This document shows positions 1-9,146 of a stretch of 64,000 nucleotides of DNA, in pieces. The translations under genes and the position numbers were made by a program. Position 1 is the first letter of the stretch. Every line of letters starts with the position of its first letter. Source of the stretch: Chloroflexota bacterium. Lineage in GTDB: Bacteria > Chloroflexota > Anaerolineae > Anaerolineales > Anaerolineaceae. The stretch covers positions 1-64,000 of the forward strand of contig JAAYKH010000061.1 in the NCBI GenBank assembly GCA_012522475.1, given 5' to 3'. The notes under the pieces were generated by a model. That model was given only the letters and a program-made list of their open reading frames with translations. It searched no databases and was not told the DNA's origin.

Positions 1-604
1 TCATGCGCAGGTTATTGGCCGGGTGACCAATGAAGCCTTCAATCTGAACCACATTACCCTCTTGCAGGTTTTCAGCTAACCATTCGGCGCTGATGCGGGC
101 AAATTCATACTGGTTATGACCAACATTGATAACGCCCTTGGCTTCGATTTCCTGATCAATCGAGAAGACCAGGATGCCCATGTCAACAGCTTCCTCAAGG
201 ATCTGGTTGAGGGCAACCGCGTCTCCAGGGTTGACCAAAATTGCGTCCACGCCAGCGTTGATCAGATTTTCGAGCTGTTCGATCTGGCCAGCAACGTCGG
301 TGTCAAAGTTTTCAATGACCAGGTCTTTGGTCAGACCCAGGGCTTTGTACTCCTCGTTGATGGTGATCAGGTTGTCGATCATCTGCGTGCGGTACTCACC
401 ACTGATGAAGGGGTTTGAAATACCAATTGTGAAGGGTGCACCCTTTTCAGAAGGCACTTCTTCTTTGGGTTCATCAGCAACAACCTCTTCTTCAACAGGT
501 TTTTCTACCTCGGGCTTGTCAGCGGTTTTACCACAGGCTGCCAATGCGCCACCTAAAATGGCGAAAAGCGCGAGGATTGCAAAAAGTTTTGATAGTTTCT
601 TCAT
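1..604 (-). CDS. Sugar ABC transporter substrate-binding lipoprotein (C-terminus cut by window edge)
   Basis: This gene is absent from the ORF track because its stop lies beyond the window, but the minus strand reads openly from ATG at 604 for about 201 residues. It starts with a lipoprotein signal peptide (MKK, hydrophobic core, lipobox ALAAC with Cys24), then an acidic Glu/Pro/Val-rich tether, then a periplasmic-binding fold of the ribose/galactose type (Peripla_BP_4): GISNPF, a QIEQLENLI helix and DAILVNPGD are typical. It should bind a sugar outside the membrane and deliver it to a permease encoded to the left of the window. A ribosome-binding site AGGAGAC precedes the ATG. A second SD-like element lies 76 nt further upstream. 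Confidence 0.9.
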   Translation of the reverse strand, partial: MKKLSKLFAILALFAILGGALAACGKTADKPEVEKPVEEEVVADEPKEEVPSEKGAPFTIGISNPFISGEYRTQMIDNLITINEEYKALGLTKDLVIENFDTDVAGQIEQLENLINAGVDAILVNPGDAVALNQILEEAVDMGILVFSIDQEIEAKGVINVGHNQYEFARISAEWLAENLQEGNVVQIEGFIGHPANNLRM

Positions 605-680
605 TCCGTCTCCTAATAGAAATATTTTGATTAACTATTGTTTTGCATGAAAGGTATTCTGTTTTTATTTATTAGCAGTC

Positions 681-690
681 AATCACCTCC
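681..690 (-). promoter_or_regulatory. Distal SD-like leader element of the sugar-binding lipoprotein gene
   Basis: On the minus strand the leader carries GGAGGTGATT 76 nt before the start codon, too far for initiation at that ATG and not followed by a plausible reading frame. The gene has its own closer ribosome-binding site. The same element recurs at similar distance before three other transporter genes in this window. It may be an mRNA-stabilising or standby ribosome site (inference). Confidence 0.5.
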
Positions 691-835
691 GTTCAATGAA
701 AATTGTTTTAATTTTACCCTGTCTTTATATTAAGAATAACTAACAACCTGAGTATTATACCATAAAGCTTTGCTCATGTTATAAAATGATAAACTCAGAT
801 TATTATTGTTATAGTTCAATGGAAAGGATGCTTTA

Positions 836-1879
836 TTAATGAGCGTCTGAATCAATCTGAACACGATCTCCTGTGCCTGCAGATTTCTGGCAGGCAATAA
901 CCGCCTCCAGGGCCTTGTATCCTTCTAGTCCAGGAATAGGTACCTCTTTGTTGTTACGCAATGCATCCACAAAGGCATCGATAATGCCTGATTTGACCTG
1001 TTCAATATTGGTAGATTTCTTCCCTAGGCGGAAAAACGCTCCAGTTTCATGGTCATGTTGCAGGATCAAAGGGAATTCAGGGTCAGAATAGATCGATAGA
1101 ACACCCTTATCGCCATAAATCATGGTTTTGTTTTCTTCGACTTGGTACGTCCAGCTCGTGATCACAGTCCCCATTGCGCCTTTTGCTGTTCTCAGCACAC
1201 AAATAGCATTGTCTTCCACGCTAATACGTTCCCCATCAGGAAAAGTCTTAACCAGTGTATCTGCCATCGCATTGACTTCGACAAAATCATCATCGAGAAG
1301 AAACCGCATCAGGTCCAATTTGTGTATTGCCAAATCCCCTAAAACCCCCAAACCTGCAATCTCATTATTAAAAACCCAAGTTTTTTCTCCATCAATGGCT
1401 CAATATTCACACACAGGGTGCCCAAATATAGTGGTGAAGGATAAGACCTTTCCCAATTTACCGGCTTGGATGATTTCCCTTGCTTTTATGTGGGCGGGTT
1501 CCAGGCGTTGGTTTTGGCCAATCATCAATTGTTTACCGCTGGATTTTGCTGCATCAAGCATGTTTTGCGCATCCTGTAAGTTGGTTGCCATCGGCTTTTC
1601 ACAGAGAACATGCTTTCCAGCCTGGAGAGCAGCAATAGTCATCTCTGCATGGGTCGTATTGGTGGCAGCAACAATGACCGCATCAATATTGGGGTCAAGT
1701 AGCATTTGACGATAATCCAAATAAGCTTTGCTGCCATATTCCTGAGCTAATTCTTTGGCACGCGCTTCAACGACATCACAAATTGCGGTTACTTCAGCAT
1801 GAGAATTCATTTGTATTTCAGGCAAGTGACGTACACGGACAATTTTTCCTGCGCCAATAATTCCAATTTTAATGGTCAT
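836..1879 (-). pseudogene. Gfo/Idh/MocA family oxidoreductase interrupted by an in-frame TGA
   Basis: Two ORF-track entries (1400-1900 and 836-1351) are one gene in the same frame, separated only by a TGA at 1400-1402. The N-terminal half is a Rossmann domain (KIGIIGAGKI, then CEKPMATN at the usual EKP position). The text after the stop (AIDGEKTWVF, then GVLGDLAIHKLDL) is the expected continuation into the C-terminal domain with the conserved D..IH motif. From memory of the family a Trp is expected at the stop, so TGG to TGA is the simplest explanation. I place the start at ATG 1879 because AAGGAGGAGCT lies just upstream. The intact protein would be about 347 residues, normal for NAD(P)-dependent sugar oxidoreductases. 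It is either a recent pseudogene or a sequence error. Confidence 0.85.
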
Positions 1880-1927
1880 AGCTCCTCCTTCATGTCTCAT
1901 CTGAATTGAATGTATCCTTACAAACTA

Positions 1928-1944
1928 TTAAAACGCTTTCAAAA
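1928..1944. promoter_or_regulatory. LacI-family / cre-like operator
   Basis: The minus strand reads TTTTGAAAGCGTTTTAA, a near-palindrome centred on CG that matches the LacI/CcpA-type consensus WTGNAARCGNWWWCAW with one mismatch. It lies about 50 bp upstream of the start of the interrupted oxidoreductase gene, where a repressor would act. No LacI-family gene is in the window, so the regulator would be encoded elsewhere. Confidence 0.45.
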
Positions 1945-2329
1945 TCAGGCGTTCCTTGGCGTACCGTGCGCCATCAGAGATAACATTTGGGTACCTGAAG
2001 GCTCACGTTTTGAAATAAATCCAGTTTCGGATTCATAACGAATGCGTCAACGCCAATGCGCTGTGGCTGATATGCCGCTCATTAAGCTATTATTATAACC
2101 AATTAATATATAAGCTGTATTAAATATTAGATCAATAATGAGCACCCAATTAATTCTTATCAACTGCTAAAAAACAAAGCGTTAAAAACCTCGTCTATTT
2201 CGTATAGATTATAATAGTAAGCGCTGGCGCATAACTTGGAGGCGATTCTGTGGATGATATTAAAATTCAATCGATTTGGCTTATAATAAGTTTGTAACAT
2301 TATGCGTAGAATTCGTGGAGGCGTGTTGA
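1945..2329. other. Intergenic region between divergent sugar genes
   Basis: Roughly 385 bp without a convincing gene. The minus-strand ORF at 2160-2393 has no family features and overlaps the kinase start, so I treat it as spurious. TATAAT sequences occur at 2210-2215 and 2282-2287 on the plus strand and could serve the ROK kinase, but neither has a good -35 box at the right distance. Confidence 0.5.
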
Positions 2330-3298
2330 ATGGCGGAATTGATCCTGGGGATAGAAATTGGCGGCACAAAACTTCAATTGGGGCTGGGGACATCCGAAGG
2401 CACCATCATCGCGCTGCATCAGGGAAAAGTGGATGTTGATGCGGGGGGCGAAGGCATTCGCCATTGGCTCCTTAAAGAAATACCTGCTTTTCTCAACCAG
2501 TTCGGCAGCCAGGCTGAGAAACCTGTTGCAATTGGATGTGGATTCGGCGGGCCCTTGGATCGCAATCGTGGGAGCGTGCTCAAATCTAACCAGATCATCG
2601 GGTGGCAGGATTTTCCCTTAAGGGATTGGCTGCAAAAAACCTTTGAGATGCCTGCCTGGGTTGAAAATGATTCTAACGCGGCCGCCTGGGGAGAGTATTG
2701 TCTCGGGAGTGGAAAAGGTACGCAATATTTCTTTTACACCAACCTGGGCAGTGGTGTGGGGGGTGGATTTATTTTAAATGGGTCTTTGTATGACGGGCAA
2801 GGTTTTGGTGCTGGCGAATTTGGGCATATGTACATTCCCAATCCACTTAATAAATCTGTGTGGGACCCTATAAAAATTGAAAATGTATGTTCGGGCTGGT
2901 CGATTGAAAAACGATTGCGACAGCCCGGCTACGTTCCACAATCCTCTTTACTTTACAAATTTCTAGACGGAAAGTTGTCACAGGTAAACACCAGGCAATT
3001 GGCTGAAGCAGCCCGCCAGGGCGACGCTTTCGCACTGGGAGAAATTGACCTTGTAGCCCATGCGCTGGGAATTGGACTGGCAAATGTGCTTTGTTTATCC
3101 AATGTTGAACGGATCGCGATTGGCGGCGGCGTCTCTAACCTGGGCGACCTGTTAATCAATCCGGTTCGAAAATACACTGAACGCTATGCTTTTATTAGCA
3201 GTCAGGGCAGGTACGAAGTTCAACGCAGTGTCCTTGACGATGAAATCGTTCTGATTGGGGCGATTTTATTGGCAGGCGAATTAATACAACGTTTGTAA
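2330..3298 (+). CDS. ROK family sugar kinase (lacks the usual zinc cysteines)
   Basis: A 322-residue ROK-family kinase, expected to phosphorylate a hexose or derivative with ATP in the cytoplasm. The N-terminal phosphate loop IEIGGTKLQLG, the catalytic region ENDSNAAAWGE, TNLGSGVGGG, and GAGEFGHM are all in place, as is the C-terminal IAIGGGVSNLGD. The CxCGxxGC zinc motif that normally follows the GEFGH histidine is missing; WDPIKIENVCSG stands there instead, so this belongs to the zinc-less minority of ROK kinases. The second ROK gene at 6883 keeps the zinc motif. An SD-like GTGGAGGCG precedes the ATG. Confidence 0.9.
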   Translation: MAELILGIEIGGTKLQLGLGTSEGTIIALHQGKVDVDAGGEGIRHWLLKEIPAFLNQFGSQAEKPVAIGCGFGGPLDRNRGSVLKSNQIIGWQDFPLRDWLQKTFEMPAWVENDSNAAAWGEYCLGSGKGTQYFFYTNLGSGVGGGFILNGSLYDGQGFGAGEFGHMYIPNPLNKSVWDPIKIENVCSGWSIEKRLRQPGYVPQSSLLYKFLDGKLSQVNTRQLAEAARQGDAFALGEIDLVAHALGIGLANVLCLSNVERIAIGGGVSNLGDLLINPVRKYTERYAFISSQGRYEVQRSVLDDEIVLIGAILLAGELIQRL

Positions 3299-3304
3299 AA
3301 ACAT

Positions 3305-4435
3305 TCAGGTATAAATCCCAACGATCTTCGCGTAGTTGTACATTTCAATGACGTTCTCAGGCGGTACGTCCGCCTGCAGGTGGTTGCAGGGTGCCATAAT
3401 ATATCCGCCACCGGGGGCAAGGTCGCGAATGCAGCGATCGATATCCTCCCGGACGTTAGCGATGGTCCCTGGCAAAGCATGAGAAATATCCACACCACCT
3501 AAAAAACTGATTGTTTCGCCATAAAGCTGCTTAATCTGCGCAGGATCCATACCAGAGACAGGCTCAAGCGGGTGAAGCACATCGACGCCCATTTCGATGA
3601 AATCTGGCACAAGCTTTCCGATAGCACCATCCGAATGTAACATGATCTTGATATCAGGTTGAACTGAGCGTATGGTTTTTATGATTTTCTCAAGGTACGG
3701 GCGGATAATTTTTCTGAACAGTTTTGGCGAGAATACCAGGTTGTCGTTGGCGGCATAATCGTCGCCTGGGAGCTCGATCATGTGCATATTGTTTCCAGCT
3801 GCCTCGAGGTAGTTTCTGGTCAAACCACAAATTGTGTCGGTGACACGCTCGAGCAGCGCAATTGCGAAATCGGGCTGGGCAATCATATCGACCATAAAAT
3901 TTTCCATCCCTCGTAGATCAGAAGCCATCTGGAAGGGACCGTGGGAAAGCACCATTCGACCAATAACAAAATAACCACTATCCATCAACGATTTAGCTCT
4001 TTCAGATACGCCTTTGGTCCATTTGGGATCATTAACATCCGGCCAATTAACCAGGGAGTCGATATCTGAAACGGAAGTCGAGTTCTTCAGCAAGCCATCT
4101 GTAGCTGAATAGTAGGGATAGGTTTGCCGCCAGGGCTGCCCGAAATCATCGTATATCAAGTTTCCATTGGGTTCAGGGTGGGTTGGGCTGCTCGGCGAGG
4201 CCCCGGGAAAGATATAACGTGTATCTGTACCCAGTGCGTCCAAAATACGATCGTCTATATAGCTGATGGTATGGCCTTTGCGAAATGGCTGTGCGGGTTC
4301 ACCCAGTTGGAATTTCTCCAGTAAAGCCATGTACAGGGGATCAACGATACCATAAGGGCCACCCCACAGTGCCAAAGGGACTCGATCGGGAACCTTATGG
4401 GCTAAACTTTTAGTTACACGTTCAACAGGGAGCAT
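3305..4435 (-). CDS. Uroporphyrinogen decarboxylase-like (URO-D/MtaA/CmuA superfamily) protein
   Basis: About 376 residues of the URO-D superfamily, in the branch that includes corrinoid-dependent methyltransferases such as MtaA and CmuA rather than heme enzymes. Visible landmarks are RVPLALWGG near the start, the central IELPGDDYA, IKIMLHSDGAI, GVDVLHPLEP and FLGGVDISHALP, and APCNHLQADVPPENV near the end. No corrinoid-binding domain is fused. The ORF track begins at 4486, but ATG 4435 has AAGAGG at proper spacing, so I prefer that start. It converges on the ROK kinase gene (6 bp apart) and sits among sugar oxidoreductases, a context in which this branch is common but functionally uncharacterised. 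Confidence 0.8.
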   Translation of the reverse strand: MLPVERVTKSLAHKVPDRVPLALWGGPYGIVDPLYMALLEKFQLGEPAQPFRKGHTISYIDDRILDALGTDTRYIFPGASPSSPTHPEPNGNLIYDDFGQPWRQTYPYYSATDGLLKNSTSVSDIDSLVNWPDVNDPKWTKGVSERAKSLMDSGYFVIGRMVLSHGPFQMASDLRGMENFMVDMIAQPDFAIALLERVTDTICGLTRNYLEAAGNNMHMIELPGDDYAANDNLVFSPKLFRKIIRPYLEKIIKTIRSVQPDIKIMLHSDGAIGKLVPDFIEMGVDVLHPLEPVSGMDPAQIKQLYGETISFLGGVDISHALPGTIANVREDIDRCIRDLAPGGGYIMAPCNHLQADVPPENVIEMYNYAKIVGIYT

Positions 4436-4685
4436 CGAAAACCTCTTTTTCTTCATAGATTGTTGATAATAATCACATATAAACAATAATTATCAATAAC
4501 TAACAAGCAAGTTGTTGTTTCATTGTATAATAATGTACCCAGTAAGAATTGCATTTGGGTTTGTTAAGTATAGTCTAAGGCAGTGAATTAAGAAAATGCT
4601 GAAGCAGATCATCGCACAGGAGTTATTTGTATTTGTTCTTAACAATGATACGGCGTATTCAAAAACATTAGAGAGGAGTCATTAA

Positions 4686-5843
4686 ATGGCAAAAAAATAC
4701 AAGATAGGCGTGATTGGTGTTGGATTTATCGGACCGGCGCACATGGAAGGGATTCGACGGTTGGGGTTCGATGTGGCAGCGATCGCAGAAGAAACGCAAG
4801 AACTGGCCGATAAGGCGGCTGAACATCTATTGGTGCCAAAAGCCTATGGTGATTGGAAGGACCTGATTGCAGACCCTGAGATTGATGTCGTTCATATTGC
4901 CTCGCCCAACTTTTTACACTTTAAACATGCTAAAGCTGCCCTGGAGGCCGGTAAACATGTTGTTTGTGAGAAGCCTTTAGCCATGAATTCTGCTGAATCT
5001 GGCGAACTGGTGCGGTTGGCAGCGGAGAAAAACCTGGTCAACGCAGTCAACTTCAATATTCGTTTTTACCCACTGGTGCATGAAGCTAAGGCAAAAATTG
5101 AATCCGGTGAAATCGGCGATCAACTGTACATTATCCAGGGAAGTTATTTGCAGGATTGGCTGTTATTGGACACAGATTGGAACTGGCGCCTTGAACCTGA
5201 ACTGGGTGGCGAATTACGGGCAGTAGCGGATATCGGCTCCCACTGGATGGACCTGGTCACCTTTGTTTCAGGCACTCGTATTCAATCTGTCTTTGCGGAT
5301 TTTAAAACCTTCATCCCGGTCCGCAAAAAGCCAAAAAAGAAAATTGATACCTTTGGCGGCAAATTAGAAGTGGATATGGAATATGAAGAAAAGCCCATTC
5401 ACACGGAGGATTATGCAGCGGTTCTGATCAAGTTTGAAAATGGTGCTCGAGGTGTAATGACGGTCTCGCAGGTTTCAAGCGGGCGCAAAAACCGTTTGTT
5501 TTTTGAGATTAACGGCTCCAAGTCTTCTTTGATCTGGGATTCCGAAGTTCCAAACCAACTGATGCTCGGACACAGACCGGTACCCAATCAGTTACTTATT
5601 AAAGACCCATCCTTAATGACGCCATCCGCACAGTGGACTGCATCCTACCCTGGTGGACATCCTGAAGGCTTCCCGGACACGTTTAAGCAATTACAGACCG
5701 CCGTGTATCGTTATATTTCTTTAGGAAACTTTGCGGCTAAACCTGATTTCCCGACCTTCCTTGATGGTCATCGCACCATCCTGGTCGACGAAGCAATTTT
5801 AAAAAGTGCGCGTGAAAACCGTTGGGTTGATATTGAATATTAA
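4686..5843 (+). CDS. Gfo/Idh/MocA family NAD(P)-dependent oxidoreductase
   Basis: A 385-residue sugar oxidoreductase. The N-terminal Rossmann fold shows [14 protein letters not shown] and [11 protein letters not shown], followed by the catalytic CEKPLAMN lysine motif. The C-terminal substrate domain has the conserved [10 protein letters not shown] with the usual active-site histidine. It probably oxidises or epimerises a hydroxyl of a sugar or sugar acid. SD GAGAGGAG precedes the ATG. The next gene, a TIM-barrel isomerase, starts 30 bp downstream in the same operon; this pairing is common in pathways that go through keto-sugar intermediates, but the substrate cannot be read from sequence. Confidence 0.9.
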   Translation: MAKKYKIGVIGVGFIGPAHMEGIRRLGFDVAAIAEETQELADKAAEHLLVPKAYGDWKDLIADPEIDVVHIASPNFLHFKHAKAALEAGKHVVCEKPLAMNSAESGELVRLAAEKNLVNAVNFNIRFYPLVHEAKAKIESGEIGDQLYIIQGSYLQDWLLLDTDWNWRLEPELGGELRAVADIGSHWMDLVTFVSGTRIQSVFADFKTFIPVRKKPKKKIDTFGGKLEVDMEYEEKPIHTEDYAAVLIKFENGARGVMTVSQVSSGRKNRLFFEINGSKSSLIWDSEVPNQLMLGHRPVPNQLLIKDPSLMTPSAQWTASYPGGHPEGFPDTFKQLQTAVYRYISLGNFAAKPDFPTFLDGHRTILVDEAILKSARENRWVDIEY

Positions 5844-5873
5844 ACCGGACCATTATATTAGGAGGATAGAGTT

Positions 5874-6791
5874 ATGAAATTAGGACTGATGACCGCTGCC
5901 TTCCCAGGCAAAAGTCTGAGCGATGTTGCAGAATGGGCGAGCGGAAATGGCTTCCAAATGTTGGAGCTGGCTTGCTGGCCGTTAGGAAAAGCCACACGGC
6001 GTTATGCAGGTGTAACCACGCTGGACGTGGCCGATTTAGGCCCCAAAGAGGCCGATGAAGCACGCGCAACCATGTCGAAATACGGGCTTGAGATCTCTTC
6101 TTTTGGATACTATCCTAACCCGCTCCACCCCGACCCGGAGCATCGCAAGGTGGTAATCGACCACCTTATGAAAGTGATTGACGCTGCTGCATTGGTTATG
6201 GATGAGCCTATCGTGGGTACCTTTGTGGGCAAGGATAAGGATAAAACTGTGGAAGCCAATTTTGATGACTTCAAACAAATTTGGCCTGAAATTGTTCACT
6301 ATGCGGGCGATAAGGGTGTGAAAATCGCTATAGAAAACTGTCCGATGATCTTCTCGAACGACGAATGGCCTGGCGGAAACAACCTGGCATCAACGCCTGC
6401 TATCTGGCGCGAGATGTACTCGATTATCCCGGACGAAAACTTTGGCTTAAATCTCGACCCCTCCCACCTCATTTGGTTAATGATTGATCCGTATCGAGTC
6501 ATACAAGAATTTTCTGAGCGTATTTTCCACGTTCATGCCAAAGACCTTGAAATTGATCGGAACGGTTTGTATGAAAATGGCACACAGTCGTTGGGGATGG
6601 GCTGGCAGATTCCGCGATTACCTGGCCTTGGCGAAGTTGATTGGCCCGCTTTCATTAGCCACCTTTATCGATTTAACTATGATTATGTTATCTCAATCGA
6701 ACATGAGGATCGAAAGTTTGAAGGGACGGAAGAGCTTGTCAAACGCGGTTTCTTAATTGCGCGTGATATTCTTAAGCCTTATTTGCACTAG
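5874..6791 (+). CDS. Sugar phosphate isomerase/epimerase (AP_endonuc_2-type TIM barrel)
   Basis: A 305-residue xylose-isomerase-like TIM barrel. The metal-binding residues of this superfamily are visible in order: Glu in IAIENCPM, Asp and His in LNLDPSHLIW, His in FHVHAKD and Glu in VISIEHED. It probably interconverts keto- and aldo- or epimeric sugars made by the preceding oxidoreductase. SD TAGGAGGATAGA is strong. There is no signal peptide, so it acts in the cytoplasm. The substrate is undetermined; tagatose/psicose 3-epimerase, inosose isomerase and 3-keto-glycoside enzymes share the fold. Confidence 0.88.
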   Translation: MKLGLMTAAFPGKSLSDVAEWASGNGFQMLELACWPLGKATRRYAGVTTLDVADLGPKEADEARATMSKYGLEISSFGYYPNPLHPDPEHRKVVIDHLMKVIDAAALVMDEPIVGTFVGKDKDKTVEANFDDFKQIWPEIVHYAGDKGVKIAIENCPMIFSNDEWPGGNNLASTPAIWREMYSIIPDENFGLNLDPSHLIWLMIDPYRVIQEFSERIFHVHAKDLEIDRNGLYENGTQSLGMGWQIPRLPGLGEVDWPAFISHLYRFNYDYVISIEHEDRKFEGTEELVKRGFLIARDILKPYLH

Positions 6792-6799
6792 GTGAGATG

Positions 6800-6821
6800 G
6801 CCTCATTTTCCACGATGAGGC
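6800..6821 (+). terminator. Hairpin after the isomerase gene
   Basis: GCCTCAT and ATGAGGC form a perfect 7-bp stem around an 8-nt loop just after the isomerase stop codon. It is not followed by a T-run, so it may be a weak terminator or a stabilising 3-prime hairpin. A TATAAT at 6842-6847 downstream may begin a new transcript for the ROK gene, though no good -35 box accompanies it. Confidence 0.35.
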
Positions 6822-6882
6822 TAAACGATTGTGCAATGGTTTATAATGAACAGCGTAAATGGATGAATTTGGAGTGTGATCT

Positions 6883-7851
6883 ATGAAAATTTATGTGGGG
6901 TGCGACATTGGGGGAACCAATATCAAGGCGGGGTTGGTTGATGTTGATACGGGTTCTGTTTTAATTTCAAAATCAATTCCCACTTTGTCCCGTCAAGGCC
7001 CGGAAGAGGTTATGAAGCGAATGGCGGAATTAATCTCCGCTTTGATGGATGAACGCCAAATTGATCAAAAAGAGATTGGCGGATTGGGTATCAGCGCCCC
7101 TGGTGTGATTGACCTTGAAACCAATACAACGCTCTTTCTGCCGAACCTTTATACAGAATGGCGAAATATTCCTGTTGGGGAACGCATGAAGTCTTATTTA
7201 GGCTTAGACGTGGCCATGCTGAACGATGTTCGAGCCATCACTTATGGTGAATGGGTTTTCGGTGCTGGCCAGGGGGTTGATTCAATGGCGTGTTTTGCTA
7301 TTGGAACCGGTGTGGGCGGAGGATTAATTGTCAACAACCAGCTTGTGCTGGGTTTCGATGGCACGGCTGGTGAATTGGGTCATCAAACGGTTGATTTAAA
7401 TGGCCCTTTGTGTGGATGTGGAAATCGTGGTTGTATCGAAGTTTTTGCCTCCGGGCCAGCCATTGCAGCTGAAGCCGGGCGTGGCATCCGCCAGGGATGG
7501 TCAACCAAAATTATGGATTTAATTGACAATGACCTCAATAAGTTAACACCAAAAGTCGTTGCAGATGCTGCCAATATGGGCGATGCGTTCGCTCTGGAGG
7601 TATGGAACCGGGCGGGTACTTACCTGGGTGTTGGAATAGCCAACATTCTAACCTGTGTGGGTGTTAAACGGATTGTAATTGGTGGGGGAGTCGGAAAGGC
7701 CGGCGACCTGCTGCTCAATCCAATTAAAAAAGTGGTCAAAGAACGTGTGCACCTGATGCCACTTGAAAAAGTCGATTTTGTGACTGCTAAGCTCGGGAAT
7801 GACGCCGGGACCGTTGGTTTGGCTGCGTGGGTGGCACGTCAACACACGTAA
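6883..7851 (+). CDS. ROK family glucokinase-type kinase with zinc motif
   Basis: A 322-residue ROK kinase, close to the glucokinase branch. It has the ATP loop CDIGGTNIKAG, LNDVRAITYGEW at the catalytic Asp, AIGTGVGGGLIVN, the GELGHQTV histidine and the complete zinc site CGCGNRGCIEVFASG, then IVIGGGVGKAGD. It should phosphorylate glucose or a related hexose with ATP. SD TTGGAGTG precedes the ATG. It follows the oxidoreductase/isomerase pair and could feed their product into glycolysis. Confidence 0.92.
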   Translation: MKIYVGCDIGGTNIKAGLVDVDTGSVLISKSIPTLSRQGPEEVMKRMAELISALMDERQIDQKEIGGLGISAPGVIDLETNTTLFLPNLYTEWRNIPVGERMKSYLGLDVAMLNDVRAITYGEWVFGAGQGVDSMACFAIGTGVGGGLIVNNQLVLGFDGTAGELGHQTVDLNGPLCGCGNRGCIEVFASGPAIAAEAGRGIRQGWSTKIMDLIDNDLNKLTPKVVADAANMGDAFALEVWNRAGTYLGVGIANILTCVGVKRIVIGGGVGKAGDLLLNPIKKVVKERVHLMPLEKVDFVTAKLGNDAGTVGLAAWVARQHT

Positions 7852-7877
7852 AAGCCCGTAACAGCTAAAGATTGAAA

Positions 7878-7911
7878 AAGAGGCTGTCTTAAGAATAAAT
7901 GGCAGCCTCTT
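7878..7911. terminator. Bidirectional terminator between convergent genes
   Basis: AAGAGGCTGTC and GGCAGCCTCTT form an 11-bp stem with one G-T pair and a 12-nt loop. A-rich sequence lies on the left and T-rich on the right, so it can end transcripts from both the ROK kinase (plus) and the hydrolase (minus). Confidence 0.75.
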
Positions 7912-7930
7912 CTCGTTTAAATTAATTGTT

Positions 7931-8848
7931 TCAAAAGTTATCAACAAGCCATTGACTGACGATATCTAAAAATGCAACTGGCTTTTCTTGCTGGGGCAAA
8001 TGACCGGCGACATCGATGGTGGTTTTGCTTACATTGGTCTGAAAGCCCATGACGGCTTCTGCACTGGCTTCAGAAAACAGTTGGTCAAACGCTCCTCTAA
8101 TGATGAGTGTTGGGGCTTGAATCAACTTCAATTGATGGGGTAAATCTGCCTGAGCTTGCTTTATCCAGGATGTAAGTTGCTTTAATGTGGATAAATAGGC
8201 CCTGCGCTGACCGTCGTCCCACACCCGTTGGTTGACTCGAAAATACAAGAAATCACGATCATCCTCGGGCATTTCTTGCAGTTGGTAATACACACTTTTT
8301 AAAGAAGCATAGGCGGCATCCGAATTCTTCCGCAGCCTGGTATAGAGCCACTTGCCAATACAGGGTAGGCTCATCAACAGCAAACTTGGATCCCGCATTG
8401 CTCCGGACATTAAAATTGAACCACCAACAAGAATCAGACCTTTGACGCGGTCTGGATGAGAGATTGCGATTTGATGGGCTAAGATGCCACCCAGCGAGCT
8501 CCCCATTAAAATAGCGCGTGTGATGCCTAGCTTATTCATGAACTGGATGATTTTTTCAATCATGTACCCCGGTTTGTAATCCACATCTGGCTTTTCAGAA
8601 CGGCCAAAACCAGGTAAATCAAGGGCGTAGAGATGATAATTCTCAGATAGCGGTGTAATGACATGACGCCAGGTATCCGCTTCGTCTCCTAAACCATGGA
8701 TCAAAATGATCGTTTCAGAATTTCTTTCGCCGGCTTCAAAGTAAAACAAGTTTAATTCAGGTGTCCCAACTTTGATCTGTTTTCCTTTTTCTGCCAGAGC
8801 AGGCCAGGGGAGCATCGCTGATTGGTATTTGGAGTTTTTTGTAACCAT
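7931..8848 (-). CDS. Alpha/beta hydrolase
   Basis: A 305-residue alpha/beta-hydrolase fold protein. HGLGDEADTW gives the oxyanion HG motif, GSSLGG carries the nucleophilic serine, GAFDQLF the acid and VAGHLPQQEKP the histidine. It probably hydrolyses an ester or similar small substrate in the cytoplasm. The ORF track starts at 8884, but ATG 8848 has AGGAAG at correct spacing and gives a normal N-terminus. It stands alone on the minus strand; its neighbours do not suggest a substrate. Confidence 0.85.
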   Translation of the reverse strand: MVTKNSKYQSAMLPWPALAEKGKQIKVGTPELNLFYFEAGERNSETIILIHGLGDEADTWRHVITPLSENYHLYALDLPGFGRSEKPDVDYKPGYMIEKIIQFMNKLGITRAILMGSSLGGILAHQIAISHPDRVKGLILVGGSILMSGAMRDPSLLLMSLPCIGKWLYTRLRKNSDAAYASLKSVYYQLQEMPEDDRDFLYFRVNQRVWDDGQRRAYLSTLKQLTSWIKQAQADLPHQLKLIQAPTLIIRGAFDQLFSEASAEAVMGFQTNVSKTTIDVAGHLPQQEKPVAFLDIVSQWLVDNF

Positions 8849-9146
8849 GTGAATTCTTCCTGTTAGATTAGGCTCGATACTCAATTATATCCATGTATTT
8901 TTATACAAGAAGGGGTGATTTATCTTTTCAATAAAAGCAACAGGTGACTGCCCAAATAGGGGAAAACATAACCATTAATTTCATTATGTCATTTTATTAA
9001 GCAAATCGTATCCGTTAGAGCCGCAGAAAACAGAAAGGTAGATTGAACTTAGAGGAAAGGGGGCGCAGGCTATTTCGGCGAGTTCTTTGCGGGTTTGATC
9101 CTGTAACCGATTCTTAATCTCGCAAACTGAAGTTAAATTAATCTTG

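Noticed and set aside
1400-1402. TGA as selenocysteine or reassigned codon in the Gfo/Idh gene
   Set aside because: Homologues have Trp, not Cys, at this point, no selenium-specific context is visible, and TGA ends several normal genes in the window.
2160-2393. 77-codon minus-strand ORF before the first ROK kinase
   Set aside because: Overlaps the kinase start, has no family features and sits over probable promoter sequence.
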